Shown here in pieces: positions 8,714 to 19,121 of a stretch of DNA of 64,000 nucleotides. Position 1 is the stretch's first letter, and every line of letters begins with the position of its first letter. Below the pieces are notes generated by a model. That model was not told the DNA's origin and did not search any database. It saw nothing but the letters and a program-made list of their open reading frames with translations. The stretch is from Octadecabacter antarcticus 307 (GTDB lineage Bacteria > Pseudomonadota > Alphaproteobacteria > Rhodobacterales > Rhodobacteraceae). The DNA is taken from the NCBI RefSeq assembly GCF_000155675.2, contig NC_020911.1:548501-612500 (forward strand), in the 5' to 3' direction. The translations under genes and the position numbers were made by a program.

Positions 8714-10648
8714 GTGACCCAGACCCAGCACCTTGCCACCAAGACCGCCATGCAAACGCAATCCGCAGGCCAAACCGACCGGGGAATGTCGAAATGGGGG
8801 CTTATGCTTGCGGTGTCAGTATTGGCCATTGGTGCGGCAACATTCGTGCGTGCGGACAGTCATGAAAACATCATCACGTCACATGGCTACACAAACTTCG
8901 GAGAGTTGAAGTACGGTCCCGACATGGTGCATCTGGATTATGTGAACCCTGATGCGCCCAAAGGCGGCGAGATGAGTGTCTCATCGCAAGGTACGTTTGA
9001 CACGTTCAACAACTATACCCGTGAAGGGGCTGCTGCGGCTGGCACCACGCTGTTGTTCGAAAGCATCATGACCGCCACGGCGGACGATCCTTACGGGTCT
9101 TACTGCTATCTGTGCACGACGCTGGAATACCCCGAAAGCATGGATTGGGTGATCTTCAACCTGCGCGACGACATCACCTTTGCCGACGGCACCCCGATGA
9201 CAGCGCAAGACGTGGCGTTCACCCACAATTTGTTCATGACCCAAGGCCTGCCGGAATACGTGGCCGTAGTGTCCGATTACCTTGATGGTGTCGAAGTCTT
9301 AGACACCTACCGCATCAAATTCTTTTTCACACCGGACGCGCCGCGCCGCGATGTCATCGGCTTTGCGGGTGGCACAACGGTCTTTTCCAAAGCGTGGTTT
9401 GAAGAAACCGGTGCGCGTCTAGATGAAAGCACGGATGTGCCGTTCATGGGGACCGGTGCCTATGTGATCGACAGTTTCGACACCAACCGACAGGTCATCT
9501 ATGCCCGCGACCCTGATTGGTGGGGTGCGGAGCATCCGTTCAACATCGGGCAGGCCAATTTCGATACCATTCGTTATGAATATTTCACAGACTCCGCCGC
9601 CGCATTTGAGGCGTTCAAAGCGGGTGAATACACGTTCCGCAATGAAAATTCGTCACTGCAATGGGCCACGGGCTATGAATTCCCGTCGATTGAAAATGGA
9701 TGGGTGCGTAAAGAAGAACTGCCGGACGGGACCATCGGATCGGCGCAAGCGTTCATTTTCAACCTGCGCGATCCAAAATTCCAAGACCCCGCAGTCCGTG
9801 AGGCGATCCGCCTGATGTTCAATTTTGAGTGGTCAAACGAGACGTTGTTCTACGGGCTTTATGACCGGGTCGACTCTTTCTGGCAGAACTCCGATTTGCA
9901 GGCGCGTGGTGTCCCGTCGGTGGGCGAATTGGCCCTGCTGCAACCCCTTGTCGACGAAGGGCTTCTCGACCCGTCTATCCTGACGGATGAGGCAGTATTG
10001 TCGCCCACATCCGATGCACGTCGTCCAACCGACCGCGCCAATCTACGTCTCGCGTCTGATCTGTTGGCTGGTGCTGGCTGGATTGCCGGCGAAGATGGTT
10101 TGCGCCGCAAGGATGGTGAAACCCTGTCGGTAGAATTCCTGACCGCGTCGCCGTCGTTCGACCGCATTATCAACCCCTATATTGAGAACCTCGAACGGCT
10201 CGGCATTGACGCCTCGTTAAATCGTGTTGATTTCGCCCAATACGTGGAACGCCTCAATGCGCCGTCTGAATTTGACATGATCACCCATACAATGACCCAA
10301 GGGTTTGAACCCGGCACCGGGATGCGTCAGTGGTTTGCCTCAGAAACCGCCGCGGACAGTTCCCGAAATCTGATGGGTCTGCAAAACGAGGCGATAGATC
10401 GGCTCATGACAGTTGTGATCAACGCGGAAAGCCTCGAGGACATGACAAACGGCACCCACGCACTGGACCGCGTGCTGCGCGCGACCGGGTTCTGGGTGCC
10501 CCAGTGGTACAAATCTGTGCATACCGTGGCCTATTACGACATGTACGAATACCCTGAAACGCTGCCACCTTTCTCATTGGGTAACATGTCGTTCTGGTGG
10601 TACAACGCCGACAGAGCAGAAGAACTGAAGGCAGAAGGGGCATTTTAA
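8714..10648 (+). CDS. peptide ABC transporter substrate-binding protein (YejA-like)
   Basis: Periplasmic solute-binding protein of family 5 (SBP_bac_5), 644 residues. GTG start with AGGAG 8 bases upstream. A short polar leader precedes the signal segment (about 26-47, ending FVRADS). The mature part opens with the YejA-type sequence HGYTNFGELKYGPD, followed by DYVNPDAPKGGEMS. It heads a four-gene transporter cluster. Relatives of YejABEF import oligopeptides, including microcin C-type compounds in enterobacteria; the substrate here is inferred. Confidence 0.9.
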   Translation: MTQTQHLATKTAMQTQSAGQTDRGMSKWGLMLAVSVLAIGAATFVRADSHENIITSHGYTNFGELKYGPDMVHLDYVNPDAPKGGEMSVSSQGTFDTFNNYTREGAAAAGTTLLFESIMTATADDPYGSYCYLCTTLEYPESMDWVIFNLRDDITFADGTPMTAQDVAFTHNLFMTQGLPEYVAVVSDYLDGVEVLDTYRIKFFFTPDAPRRDVIGFAGGTTVFSKAWFEETGARLDESTDVPFMGTGAYVIDSFDTNRQVIYARDPDWWGAEHPFNIGQANFDTIRYEYFTDSAAAFEAFKAGEYTFRNENSSLQWATGYEFPSIENGWVRKEELPDGTIGSAQAFIFNLRDPKFQDPAVREAIRLMFNFEWSNETLFYGLYDRVDSFWQNSDLQARGVPSVGELALLQPLVDEGLLDPSILTDEAVLSPTSDARRPTDRANLRLASDLLAGAGWIAGEDGLRRKDGETLSVEFLTASPSFDRIINPYIENLERLGIDASLNRVDFAQYVERLNAPSEFDMITHTMTQGFEPGTGMRQWFASETAADSSRNLMGLQNEAIDRLMTVVINAESLEDMTNGTHALDRVLRATGFWVPQWYKSVHTVAYYDMYEYPETLPPFSLGNMSFWWYNADRAEELKAEGAF

Positions 10649-10689
10649 GCCCTGTGCTGACGGCAATAAAAACAAAGGCCATGCGGTAA

Positions 10690-11910
10690 ATGGGCGCCTA
10701 TATCCTCAAACGATTGCTGCTGGTGATCCCGACGCTGCTTGGGATCATGATAATCAATTTCGTATTGATCCAATTTGTTCCCGGCGGGCCGATTGACCAG
10801 ATCATTGCCCAGATGGAAGGCGGCGGTGATGTGTTTGAAGGCATCAGCGGCGGCGGGTCAGAGATTCTTGAAAACGACAGCGGTGATAGCGTCGCGTCGC
10901 GTGGTTTGCCGCAAGAATTTCTCGATGAACTACAGGTCGAATTTAACTTTGCCCGTATCGTCTGTGACGCTGGATATGTCGATGAACCTGACCTGCGGGT
11001 AGATGAATGTAACCCTGTGCCGATCCCCGCACTTGAACGCTTTTTCTTGATGATGTGGGACTATATGCGCTTTGATTTCGGTGACAGCTATTTTCGGTCA
11101 GTCTCCGTTGTGGACCTTGTGCTTGAAAAGATGCCCGTGTCGATCACGCTGGGCCTGTGGTCCACGCTGATCGCATACATGGTCTCCATCCCGCTGGGCA
11201 TCAAAAAGGCCGTGCGCGATGGCACGTCGTTCGACACCTGGACGTCCGCGATGATCATCGTCGGCTATGCGATTCCGGGCTTTTTGTTCGCAATCCTGCT
11301 GATCGTGCTGTTCGCGTCCAACAACTGTTTCCGATTCCCGTATCTGTCCGACTGGCTGAACGGCAACGCATATCTGTGGTGGTTGTATGACTATAACCCC
11401 ACGTGCAACCGCCTGTTCCCTCTGCGCGGCCTGACATCGTCCAACTTCGATGACCTCAGCACATGGGGGCAGATCAAGGACTACTTCCACCACATTGCGC
11501 TGCCCGTTCTGGCATCGACAATCTCTGCCTTTGCGACGCTGACGTTGTTGACCAAAAACAGCTTCTTGGACGAGATCAAAAAGCAGTACGTCATCACCGC
11601 CAAAGCCAAGGGCCTGTCTGAATCCCGCATCCTGTACGGCCATGTGTTCCGCAACGCGATGCTGATCATCATTTCCGGCTTTCCTGCGCTGTTCATCGGT
11701 GTGTTCTTTGGCGGGTCGTTGATTATTGAGACACTGTTTTCATTGGACGGTTTGGGCCGCCTTGGGTTTGAGGCGACGTTGCAACGCGACTATCCGGTCA
11801 TGTTTGGTACGCTGTTTGCGTTCTCCCTGATGGGGCTGGTCGTGGGCATCCTCACGGATATCACTTACGTCTTTATCGATCCGCGCATCGATTTTGAGAA
11901 GAGGGGGTAG
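10690..11910 (+). CDS. peptide ABC transporter permease (YejB-like)
   Basis: Inner-membrane permease of the DppB/OppB class, 406 residues. The N-terminal membrane segment is followed by a large periplasmic insertion rich in Gly/Asp (about residues 40-120), typical of YejB. The remaining membrane helices include the EAA-type coupling loop around [20 protein letters not shown]. Forms the channel with the next gene product. The two genes are separated by two bases, so translation is probably coupled. Confidence 0.92.
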   Translation: MGAYILKRLLLVIPTLLGIMIINFVLIQFVPGGPIDQIIAQMEGGGDVFEGISGGGSEILENDSGDSVASRGLPQEFLDELQVEFNFARIVCDAGYVDEPDLRVDECNPVPIPALERFFLMMWDYMRFDFGDSYFRSVSVVDLVLEKMPVSITLGLWSTLIAYMVSIPLGIKKAVRDGTSFDTWTSAMIIVGYAIPGFLFAILLIVLFASNNCFRFPYLSDWLNGNAYLWWLYDYNPTCNRLFPLRGLTSSNFDDLSTWGQIKDYFHHIALPVLASTISAFATLTLLTKNSFLDEIKKQYVITAKAKGLSESRILYGHVFRNAMLIIISGFPALFIGVFFGGSLIIETLFSLDGLGRLGFEATLQRDYPVMFGTLFAFSLMGLVVGILTDITYVFIDPRIDFEKRG

Positions 11911-11912
11911 CG

Positions 11913-13064
11913 ATGAAAGCCGCCCTGTCAACGCCACCCGAAAAGGGCCGGTTTACCCTATCGCCGCTGAACAAACGCCGCTGGCGTAATTTCACCCGCA
12001 ATCGCCGCGCGTATTGGTCGCTATGGATTTTTCTGGTCCTGTTTGGGGCGTCTTTGTTTGCCGAATTCCTGGCCAATGACAAACCCATCATGGTCAGCTA
12101 TCGCGGCGAAATCCGTATGCCGATTTTCAGCTTTTATTCTGAGCAGGATTATGGCGGCGATTTCCCGACGGAAGCTGAATACAAAGACATCGAGGTCAAA
12201 TGCCTGATCCAATCAGGTGGCATGCAAGAATGTTTTGATGATCCCGAAGAAATCATAAGCGGTATCGTCGAGGGGACCTACGCTGATGGCCTAGAAGGAT
12301 TTGAGGAAGGCTGGCTGATTTGGCCACCGATCCCATACAGCTACAACACCATCGTGGACACGCCGGGCGTGGCCCCGTCACCCCCTGATAGCAACAACTG
12401 GCTTGGCACGGATGATACCAAACGCGACGTCACTGCGCGGGTGATCCACGGCTTTCGCCTGTCGATCCTGTTTACAATTATCGTGACGTCGATTGCATCT
12501 GTCATCGGCATTATTGCGGGCGCCGTTCAGGGCTATTTTGGTGGCTGGGTGGACCTTGTGTTCCAACGTCTGTTGGAAATTTGGAGCTCAACCCCGTCGC
12601 TCTATGTGATTATCATTTTGTTCGCGATCTTAGGGCGAAGCTTTTGGCTTCTGGTATTCCTCACCATCCTGTTTGGCTGGCCCGCCTTGGTCGGCGTGGT
12701 GCGTGCCGAATTTCTGCGCGCGCGCAATTTCGAATATGTCCGCGCGGCCAAAGCGTTGGGCGTTAGTGACCGCACGATCATGTTTCGCCACATGCTGCCC
12801 AACGCGATGGTGGCGACTGTCACGATGCTGCCGTTCCTGATTACGGGCACGATTGCGACGTTGGCTTCGCTTGATTTCCTTGGCTTTGGTCTGCCGTCTT
12901 CCGCGCCGTCACTGGGCGAATTGACTTTACAAGCGAAACAAAACCTACAGGCCCCATGGCTGGGTTTTACAGCTTTCTTCACATTTGCGATCATGTTGTC
13001 GCTTTTGGTGTTCATCTTTGAAGGCGTACGTGACGCGTTCGATCCGCGAAAGACATTTTCATGA
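11913..13064 (+). CDS. peptide ABC transporter permease (YejE-like)
   Basis: DppC/OppC-class permease, 383 residues. It begins with the cytosolic segment KRRWRNFTRNRRAYWSLWIF found at the start of YejE-type proteins, then a periplasmic stretch, then the binding-protein-dependent transport domain with the coupling motif EYVRAAKALGVSDRTIMFRH. The 3' end overlaps the ATPase gene start by four bases (ATGA). Confidence 0.92.
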   Translation: MKAALSTPPEKGRFTLSPLNKRRWRNFTRNRRAYWSLWIFLVLFGASLFAEFLANDKPIMVSYRGEIRMPIFSFYSEQDYGGDFPTEAEYKDIEVKCLIQSGGMQECFDDPEEIISGIVEGTYADGLEGFEEGWLIWPPIPYSYNTIVDTPGVAPSPPDSNNWLGTDDTKRDVTARVIHGFRLSILFTIIVTSIASVIGIIAGAVQGYFGGWVDLVFQRLLEIWSSTPSLYVIIILFAILGRSFWLLVFLTILFGWPALVGVVRAEFLRARNFEYVRAAKALGVSDRTIMFRHMLPNAMVATVTMLPFLITGTIATLASLDFLGFGLPSSAPSLGELTLQAKQNLQAPWLGFTAFFTFAIMLSLLVFIFEGVRDAFDPRKTFS

Positions 13065-14647
13065 TCGCGCGCGTTCTTGACGTTCAAAACCTTACCGTTA
13101 ATTTCCGCCAGGACGGGGAAACGACCCACGCGGTGCGTGGAATTTCGTTCCACGTGAATAAGGGCGAAACGGTTGCGATTGTGGGTGAATCCGGGTCTGG
13201 AAAATCGGTGTCGGCGCTGTCCACGGTCCAACTGCTTGGCGACAGTGCCACTGTTGGCGGGTCCATCACCTACAACGGTACCCAGATGGTTGGCGCGTCT
13301 GAAAAGGATCTGCAGCGCGTGCGCGGCAACGACATCAGCTTTATTTTCCAAGAACCGATGACATCGCTGAACCCGCTGCACACCATCGAAAAACAGCTGC
13401 GCGAATCCATTGAATTACACCAAGGTTTGCGCGGTGATGCAGTGCGTGTGCGCATCATCGAATTGCTGGAACAGGTCGGCATTCACGAACCCGCGTCCCG
13501 CCTTGGGGCCTATCCACATCAGCTATCGGGCGGTCAACGTCAGCGTGTGATGATCGCTATGGCGCTGGCCAACGGGCCGGAAATGTTGATCGCAGATGAA
13601 CCGACGACGGCGCTGGATGTGACCATTCAGGCGCAAATTCTTGATCTGTTGGCGGACCTGAAACGCGACCTTGATATGTCAATGTTGTTCATCACCCATG
13701 ACCTAACCATCGTGCGCAAAATTGCGGATCGGGTCTGCGTGATGAAGGACGGTGAAATCGTTGAACACGGCACAACGGCTGATATTTTTGCCAACCCCCA
13801 ACACGCCTACACGCGGACCCTGCTTGAAGCGGAAAGCACCGGTGTGCCCATTCCCGTTGATCCGCACGCAAAGATCGTGGCGAAGGCTGAAAATCTCAAG
13901 ATCTGGTTCCCGTTGCAAACGGGTCTTTTGCGGCGAACAACCGGTTACGTGAAGGCGGTTAACGATGCCAACCTCAGCGTTAGGGCTGGTGAAACTGTTG
14001 GTATTGTAGGTGAATCGGGGTCTGGTAAAACGACATTGGCGTTGGCGATGATGCGGCTGATCCGCTCTGAGGGGCGGATCGTATTTATGGGGCGCGACCT
14101 GCACGTCTTGTCGGATCGCCAAATGCGCCCGCTTCGATCCGAGATGCAGATCGTGTTTCAAGACCCCTACGGGTCGCTATCGCCGCGCATGACGGTCGAA
14201 CAGATTATTGCTGAAGGGCTGACCGTACATGGCACTGCTGCAGGCAAAGATCCGCGCGAAATGGTTGATGAGATTATGGGCGAAGTCGGGCTTGATCCTG
14301 CGTTGATGGATCGCTACCCGCATGAATTTTCGGGTGGTCAACGCCAGCGCATCGCGATTGCCCGTGCGATGATTCTGCGTCCCAAACTGGTGGTGTTGGA
14401 TGAACCGACATCGGCGTTGGATATGACAGTGCAGGTGCAAATCGTTGAACTGCTGCGTGATCTTCAGCAGAAATACCAACTGGCGTATCTGTTTATCTCC
14501 CACGATCTAAAGGTCGTGCGCGCGCTGTCGCACAAAGTGATGGTGATGAAACGTGGTGACGTTGTCGAAGCAGGGGATGCGGACGCGATTTTTGACGCGC
14601 CGCAGAACAGCTATACTCGCGAATTGATGAAAGCTGCCTTTGGTTAG
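13061..14647 (+). CDS. peptide ABC transporter ATP-binding protein, tandem ATPase (YejF-like)
   Basis: Two complete ABC ATPase domains fused in one 528-residue chain. Domain 1: Walker A GESGSGKS (42-49), signature LSGGQRQR, Walker B MLIADEPT. Domain 2: GESGSGKT, FSGGQRQR, LVVLDEPT. This equals an OppD-OppF fusion, as in YejF. Each domain ends with the oligopeptide-transporter extension (…PQHAYTRTLLEAE; …PQNSYTRELMKAAF). It closes the transporter operon and its stop overlaps that of the convergent hydrolase gene. Confidence 0.93.
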   Translation: MIARVLDVQNLTVNFRQDGETTHAVRGISFHVNKGETVAIVGESGSGKSVSALSTVQLLGDSATVGGSITYNGTQMVGASEKDLQRVRGNDISFIFQEPMTSLNPLHTIEKQLRESIELHQGLRGDAVRVRIIELLEQVGIHEPASRLGAYPHQLSGGQRQRVMIAMALANGPEMLIADEPTTALDVTIQAQILDLLADLKRDLDMSMLFITHDLTIVRKIADRVCVMKDGEIVEHGTTADIFANPQHAYTRTLLEAESTGVPIPVDPHAKIVAKAENLKIWFPLQTGLLRRTTGYVKAVNDANLSVRAGETVGIVGESGSGKTTLALAMMRLIRSEGRIVFMGRDLHVLSDRQMRPLRSEMQIVFQDPYGSLSPRMTVEQIIAEGLTVHGTAAGKDPREMVDEIMGEVGLDPALMDRYPHEFSGGQRQRIAIARAMILRPKLVVLDEPTSALDMTVQVQIVELLRDLQQKYQLAYLFISHDLKVVRALSHKVMVMKRGDVVEAGDADAIFDAPQNSYTRELMKAAFG

Positions 14648-15336
14648 GCTTCAAACGTGACCGACGCGTCGCTTAGCCCATAGATTTCGCACAAACAGGT
14701 TTGACCGCGCACGATCGGGCCCACACCAGCAGGTGTGCCCGTCATGATGATGTCGCCTGCTTGCAACGTCACTAGCGTTGACAACGTCGCGATGATTTCC
14801 GGCACGGACCAGATCATCTGGGTCAGGTCGCCGATCTGTCGGGCTTCACCATCGACTGAACATGTCACCGCACCCGCAGTCGGATGCCCGATTTCGGCCA
14901 CCGGATGCACGGTTCCGATCACGGCGGAATTGTCGAATCCTTTGGCCATGTCCCAAGGCGATCCTTTGGACTTTGCGGCTGCTTGTATATCGCGGCGGGT
15001 TAGGTCGTTGCCGACGGCATAGCCATAGACGTGGGACAGCGCGACACTCTCTGCGATGTCTGCGCCACCTGTTTTTAGAACGACGACCAACTCCACCTCG
15101 TGATGCAGGTTTTCAGTTGCAGGTGGGAAGGGGATTGTTGCACCGGATTGGACCACTGCGCTGTTCGGTTTCATAAAAAAGATTGGTGGGTCCGCCTTGG
15201 CGTCACCACCCATTTCAGCCACGTGATCGGCATAGTTCTGGCCAACGCAAAAAATACGGTGGACGCCGATGTGACTGCCTGCCTCGCTGGTGCGCAGGGT
15301 CGGTGTATCGGGCGGGCGGACTTCAAGTGCGGCCAT
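14644..15336 (-). CDS. fumarylacetoacetate hydrolase family protein
   Basis: FAH-fold hydrolase/isomerase, 230 residues, of the short single-domain type (fumarylpyruvate or acylpyruvate hydrolase-like). Motifs: HRIFCVGQNYADHVAEMG, metal ligands in HHEVELVVVL (E-x-E), GYAVGNDLTRRDIQ, and GDIIMTGTPAGVG near the C-terminus. Exact substrate unknown. Start at ATG 15336 with GAGGA nearby; the upstream open stretch overlaps dacA and is not conserved-looking. It follows dacA by 20 bases and is probably co-transcribed. Confidence 0.87.
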   Translation of the reverse strand: MAALEVRPPDTPTLRTSEAGSHIGVHRIFCVGQNYADHVAEMGGDAKADPPIFFMKPNSAVVQSGATIPFPPATENLHHEVELVVVLKTGGADIAESVALSHVYGYAVGNDLTRRDIQAAAKSKGSPWDMAKGFDNSAVIGTVHPVAEIGHPTAGAVTCSVDGEARQIGDLTQMIWSVPEIIATLSTLVTLQAGDIIMTGTPAGVGPIVRGQTCLCEIYGLSDASVTFEA

Positions 15337-15356
15337 GTGATGATCCTCGGTCTGGG

Positions 15357-16772
15357 TTATTCTGGCCCGATCATGAAACACGTCGTGCCGCGGGCTTGCA
15401 AGCGTGCACAAGCGCGTTCAGCGCCCTCATGTGTCAGCCCCATAAAGTTCGCGTCGAACCCGCGGCTGGATTGGTTCACGCGGCGAAGTGAGCCATCGAG
15501 CGTAGACATTTCGTTCAAAGCGACACGCAGCAACACCCGCTCGGCCTGATAGCGCGAATTGTAGCGTCCAACGTTGACGCCCCACAAGCGGCTGCCAGAG
15601 GTCGAAATGCGGGTCACGATCTGTGGTTCGTTCGGGGCTGTGCTGGTTTGCTGCACGGCTGTGAGTATCAATTCACCGGACGGTCTGGCCTGCGGGGACG
15701 CAGACTCGGTGGGCGCGCTGGCGGATTGCAGCACATCGCTTATCACGTTTTGCACGGCTGCCGCGTTAATGGCCAGCAGCTCTTCGGTAACTTCTGGCTG
15801 ATCGGGGGCGGTGCGTGCATTTGGACGCACCGAGCGGCTGACCAACCCGTTCACGCGAACAGTGCGCGCCGTCGTGCCAGAGGCCGGTGTGTCAGCGCCG
15901 CCGGACCCTTGTGCGGGAACCGGGCTGGGACGATTTATACGGGCTGTGGTTGGTGCGCGGGCAAACCCCATATCAAGCAATTCAGCGACACGGGCGTTGC
16001 GTTGGGCGGTTGAAGTCCCGCCAAACATTGTCGCGATGATGCGCTCTTGGCCACGTTCAGCAGATGCCACGAGGTTGAAGCCAGCGGCGCGGGTGTAGCC
16101 CGTCTTGATGCCATCGGCCCCGCGATAGGCGTTCAAGAAACGGCGGTTCGTGTTTGAAACTTGGCTCACACCTGCATCCGTCGTCAGACGGCTAAAAATG
16201 TTATAATACTGCGGAAAGTCGTAGATCATGTGGCGGCCCAGCACGGTCATGTCGCGGGCGGTCGACATGTGGCCTGTTTCAGTCAAACCGTGGGCGTTGC
16301 GGAATGTGGTGCGGGACATGCCCATGGCGCGGGCGGTTGCGGTCATACGACGGGCAAAGGCGGCCTCGTTGCCTTCCAGCGCGATCCCGATGGCTGTTGC
16401 GGCATCATTGGCCGATTTCACACCAGAGGCGCGGATCAGATAGCGGAACTGGATGCGCTGACCTGCGGCAAGCCACAGTTTTGATGCTGGCTCGCTTGCC
16501 GCCAAAGGTGTGATTGTGATCATGTCATCAAGGCTGATCTCGCCACGTTCAACCGCTTGAAACGCGATATAAAGCGTCATCATCTTGGTAAGCGATGCTG
16601 GATGCAGCTGGGTGTCTGCATTTCGCGAATGCAATATCTCGCCAGTGCGGGCATCCATAACCATGGCCGCGTAGGGTGCTGAATTACCCGTGACAGGCGC
16701 CAAAGCAGCCATCAGGAGTGTGAACAATAGAAGAATTCCCGCCAACGCGGGGTGTTGAATACGACGTTTCAC
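15357..16772 (-). CDS. D-alanyl-D-alanine carboxypeptidase (PBP5/6-like) with SPOR domain
   Basis: Serine DD-peptidase that trims peptidoglycan stem peptides; 471 residues. N-terminal signal/anchor segment (about 8-28), then the S11 motifs SLTK (60-63), SAN (120-122) and KTG (223-225). The C-terminal 80 residues (QIVTRISTSGSRLWGVNVGR, then RYQAERVLLRVAL) form a SPOR domain for binding denuded septal glycan, in place of the usual PBP5 C-terminal anchor. A Pro/Ala/Thr-rich linker (about 270-370) joins them. The arrangement is common in Rhodobacteraceae. Confidence 0.92.
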   Translation of the reverse strand: MKRRIQHPALAGILLLFTLLMAALAPVTGNSAPYAAMVMDARTGEILHSRNADTQLHPASLTKMMTLYIAFQAVERGEISLDDMITITPLAASEPASKLWLAAGQRIQFRYLIRASGVKSANDAATAIGIALEGNEAAFARRMTATARAMGMSRTTFRNAHGLTETGHMSTARDMTVLGRHMIYDFPQYYNIFSRLTTDAGVSQVSNTNRRFLNAYRGADGIKTGYTRAAGFNLVASAERGQERIIATMFGGTSTAQRNARVAELLDMGFARAPTTARINRPSPVPAQGSGGADTPASGTTARTVRVNGLVSRSVRPNARTAPDQPEVTEELLAINAAAVQNVISDVLQSASAPTESASPQARPSGELILTAVQQTSTAPNEPQIVTRISTSGSRLWGVNVGRYNSRYQAERVLLRVALNEMSTLDGSLRRVNQSSRGFDANFMGLTHEGAERACARLQARGTTCFMIGPE

Positions 16773-16947
16773 GCCACTGCCCTTTTTTCTGCCTCATGAG
16801 CCCCGTTTTTTTAGTGGGGTCTCTTATTATGAAATAACGCTAGCACAGGGCAGCGTTTCAGAAAATACCCTAAATTCAAAGGACTTTGGTGTGGCATCCC
16901 TGCACAATTTGCATCCCTTGGGGCACATTTAGCGGTAGGTTTCGAGT

Positions 16948-17681
16948 TCATCCCCTAAATAGCGGATTGTGGCGAGAATAGGGCAGGTCGCCAATTGCGG
17001 AAATTTTGTGGAGGTGGCGGTGTGAAACGGGGGCGACATCGCGTTCATACGCTCATGTAAGATCATGGGGTACGTGGACGCCCCACGCGCCTGCGTGGAT
17101 CGCGGGAATCACATCTGATGCAGCGAATTGCCGACCATCATCTGATGTGCAATGTTGTGACGCGCGAAAATGCGGGAATAGATATCGGAGGTCTTATCAC
17201 TGACAACTTCAACTGAGTCGAACAGATCACCCAAGCCCGATTGCGCCAGTTTTCGTTCCTGATCAAGAAGATCGCCCTTGGTAATAAGCATGATCTCAGC
17301 CGTTTGCTGCAACTGTTCAATCGCGTCGCGCACGCCGGGCAGCAATTCCACCGGGTCAGACAGCATGTCGCGCCCGATGGACAGTAATTTGGTGATGACG
17401 TCGTTTGGCACCGCGCCGTCCGTCACCTCGATCGCTGTTTCGATCACCGACAGCACGAAGGCTTTGACGTCAAAGCCATAGATACCCAGGTTGCGCCGCT
17501 CGGCCGTCAACAATTGGTTCTGTAAATGATCGTCCGACATAAAATTCACCAGCAATTCAGCGAACCGGTTCTGGGTCAGCTTAAAGCCACGTTCGTTATG
17601 CTAAAGCGTGTCGTCCGCATCGAATGCGATCGTCCAATTGCGTCTGCTGACGGCGCGTTCCTGCCTTGTCTTTTGCGTCAC
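16948..17681 (-). pseudogene. HAD-family hydrolase pseudogene
   Basis: The minus strand encodes a HAD hydrolase with at least three lesions. The catalytic motif [10 protein letters not shown] is followed by TAG (17601-17603) where relatives have Trp (DDTLWHNE). The frame then continues through [10 protein letters not shown] and the middle of the protein to MVGNSL. There one base is missing (about 17110-17118) and the reading continues in another frame as SDVIPAIHAGAWGVHVPHDLT. A TGA (17053-17055) follows, again where Trp is expected, and the rest reads AYERDVAPVSHRHLHKISAI before a final TGA. A GTG at 17681 is the likely old start. Only a 148-codon internal piece (17109-17555) is intact, and it lacks the catalytic aspartates. 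Confidence 0.85.
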
Positions 17682-17771
17682 TTATGCGTGGCCCCTTTTC
17701 ATAGAGGCCAGAGAGGTTATAATAAGCTGCTGAACGCACACTCTACCAGTGACTCGCGCCAAAGGAATACA

Positions 17772-18113
17772 ATGCTGCAAGACGTTTACATGATGGCTGA
17801 TCGGGACGATGACGACGATAACGATGTCGGCGTCAAACTTGAAACACGGACCAAGACCAAACGTCCACCGCTGTATAAGGTGATGATCCTGAACGATGAC
17901 TATACGCCGATGGAATTTGTCGTGCACGTGCTGGAACGCTTCTTTAGTTTGACCCATGACCAGTCGGTCGACATCATGATGGCGGTGCACAAAAAGGGTC
18001 TGGCGGTGGTTGGCGTGTTCAGCCATGAGATTGCGGAAACCAAAGTTGCGCAGGTGATGGACCTTGCGGCGCGCCACCAACACCCCCTGCAATGCACGAT
18101 GGAAAAAGAGTGA
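17772..18113 (+). CDS. clpS: ATP-dependent Clp protease adaptor ClpS
   Basis: Adaptor that delivers N-degron substrates to ClpAP; 113 residues. After a flexible acidic N-terminus ([12 protein letters not shown]) comes the conserved core: [20 protein letters not shown], then HVLERFF and [14 protein letters not shown]. The NDDYT and HEIAETK motifs form the N-degron and ClpA contacts. Start at ATG 17772 with AAAGGA just upstream. The frame is open further upstream, but that part overlaps the HAD pseudogene and has no conserved residues. No clpA gene lies in the window. Confidence 0.95.
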   Translation: MLQDVYMMADRDDDDDNDVGVKLETRTKTKRPPLYKVMILNDDYTPMEFVVHVLERFFSLTHDQSVDIMMAVHKKGLAVVGVFSHEIAETKVAQVMDLAARHQHPLQCTMEKE

Positions 18114-18138
18114 GGGCGCGTCGCCCGCTTGGAGCCTC

Positions 18139-19077
18139 ATGAAACATTCACGCCTTTTTACTGCGCTAGACGATGGTCTGGACCTGACCGGAACGCTGCA
18201 TATTTTGCGCCCACCTGCTGGCTATGATTTGGCGGGGCTGAGCGATGTTACCGTCGAGGCGACGTTTTATCCCGACCATCAATACTGGCAGGCCATGGAG
18301 TTGGTTGGTGATGGCATAGGCCGCGGGGCTACGCTTGTGGTGGTGCCACGATCAAAGACGCTGGCGCGCGCCATGATCAGCCACGCAATTGCAGCTGGTG
18401 GGTTGGTGGTCGTTGACGGGCAGAAGACCGACGGCATTGAGGGCATCTACAAAGACATCCGCAAGACCACCACGATCTTGGGCGTTGTTGCAAAGGGCCA
18501 TGGCCGGCTGTTCTGGTTTACGGCTGGCGTCGCACCTGCATGGGACGTGACGGTTAAGTCGCCCGACGGATACCAAACCGTCGCGGGTGTGTTTTCGGAA
18601 ACGAAGATCGACGCAGGCTCTGCCCAGTTGGTTCCGCACCTTGATGCGTTGAAGGGTGACGTGGCCGACCTCGGCGCGGGCTGGGGCTATCTCAGCCGTG
18701 AGATTTTGTCCCACGAAGGCGTAACGCGGCTCGATATGATTGAGGCGGACAAGGCGGCTTTGGACTGTGCCGTTGCAAATACCAATGACCCACGGGCGCG
18801 TCTTGTTTGGGACGATGCGCTGACATTTAGCGGCGGGCCTTATGACACAGTTGTGTCCAACCCACCGTTTCACACTACCCGTGCTGGTGATCCGGATCTT
18901 GGAAAAGGGTTCATCGCCACTGCTGCGCGCATTCTGAAACCACGCGGTGCATTGCTGATGGTCGCCAACCGTCATCTGCCCTATGAGGCTGAATTGGATG
19001 CAAAATTCGCCCGCGTCGAAGAACTCGCCGGATCGGGCGCTTTTAAGGTTTTCCGCGCGACTCGCCCCAAGCGCTAA
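18139..19077 (+). CDS. class I SAM-dependent methyltransferase (RsmC/RlmG-like)
   Basis: A 312-residue protein with the two-part layout of RsmC-type rRNA guanine-N2 methyltransferases: an N-terminal degenerate domain (LFTALDDGLDLTGTLHILRP, etc.) and a C-terminal Rossmann domain. SAM motif I is VADLGAGWGYLSRE; the target-base motif is SNPPFH (N-P-P-F), typical of N2-guanine or N6-adenine enzymes. 16S rRNA is the probable substrate, but position specificity cannot be read here. Start at ATG 18139 with GGAG 4 bases upstream; 25 bases after clpS. Confidence 0.87.
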   Translation: MKHSRLFTALDDGLDLTGTLHILRPPAGYDLAGLSDVTVEATFYPDHQYWQAMELVGDGIGRGATLVVVPRSKTLARAMISHAIAAGGLVVVDGQKTDGIEGIYKDIRKTTTILGVVAKGHGRLFWFTAGVAPAWDVTVKSPDGYQTVAGVFSETKIDAGSAQLVPHLDALKGDVADLGAGWGYLSREILSHEGVTRLDMIEADKAALDCAVANTNDPRARLVWDDALTFSGGPYDTVVSNPPFHTTRAGDPDLGKGFIATAARILKPRGALLMVANRHLPYEAELDAKFARVEELAGSGAFKVFRATRPKR

Positions 19078-19121
19078 TATCGCCTAACCTTTTCGAATCT
19101 GTTCGATTCTCAGGAGCTACC

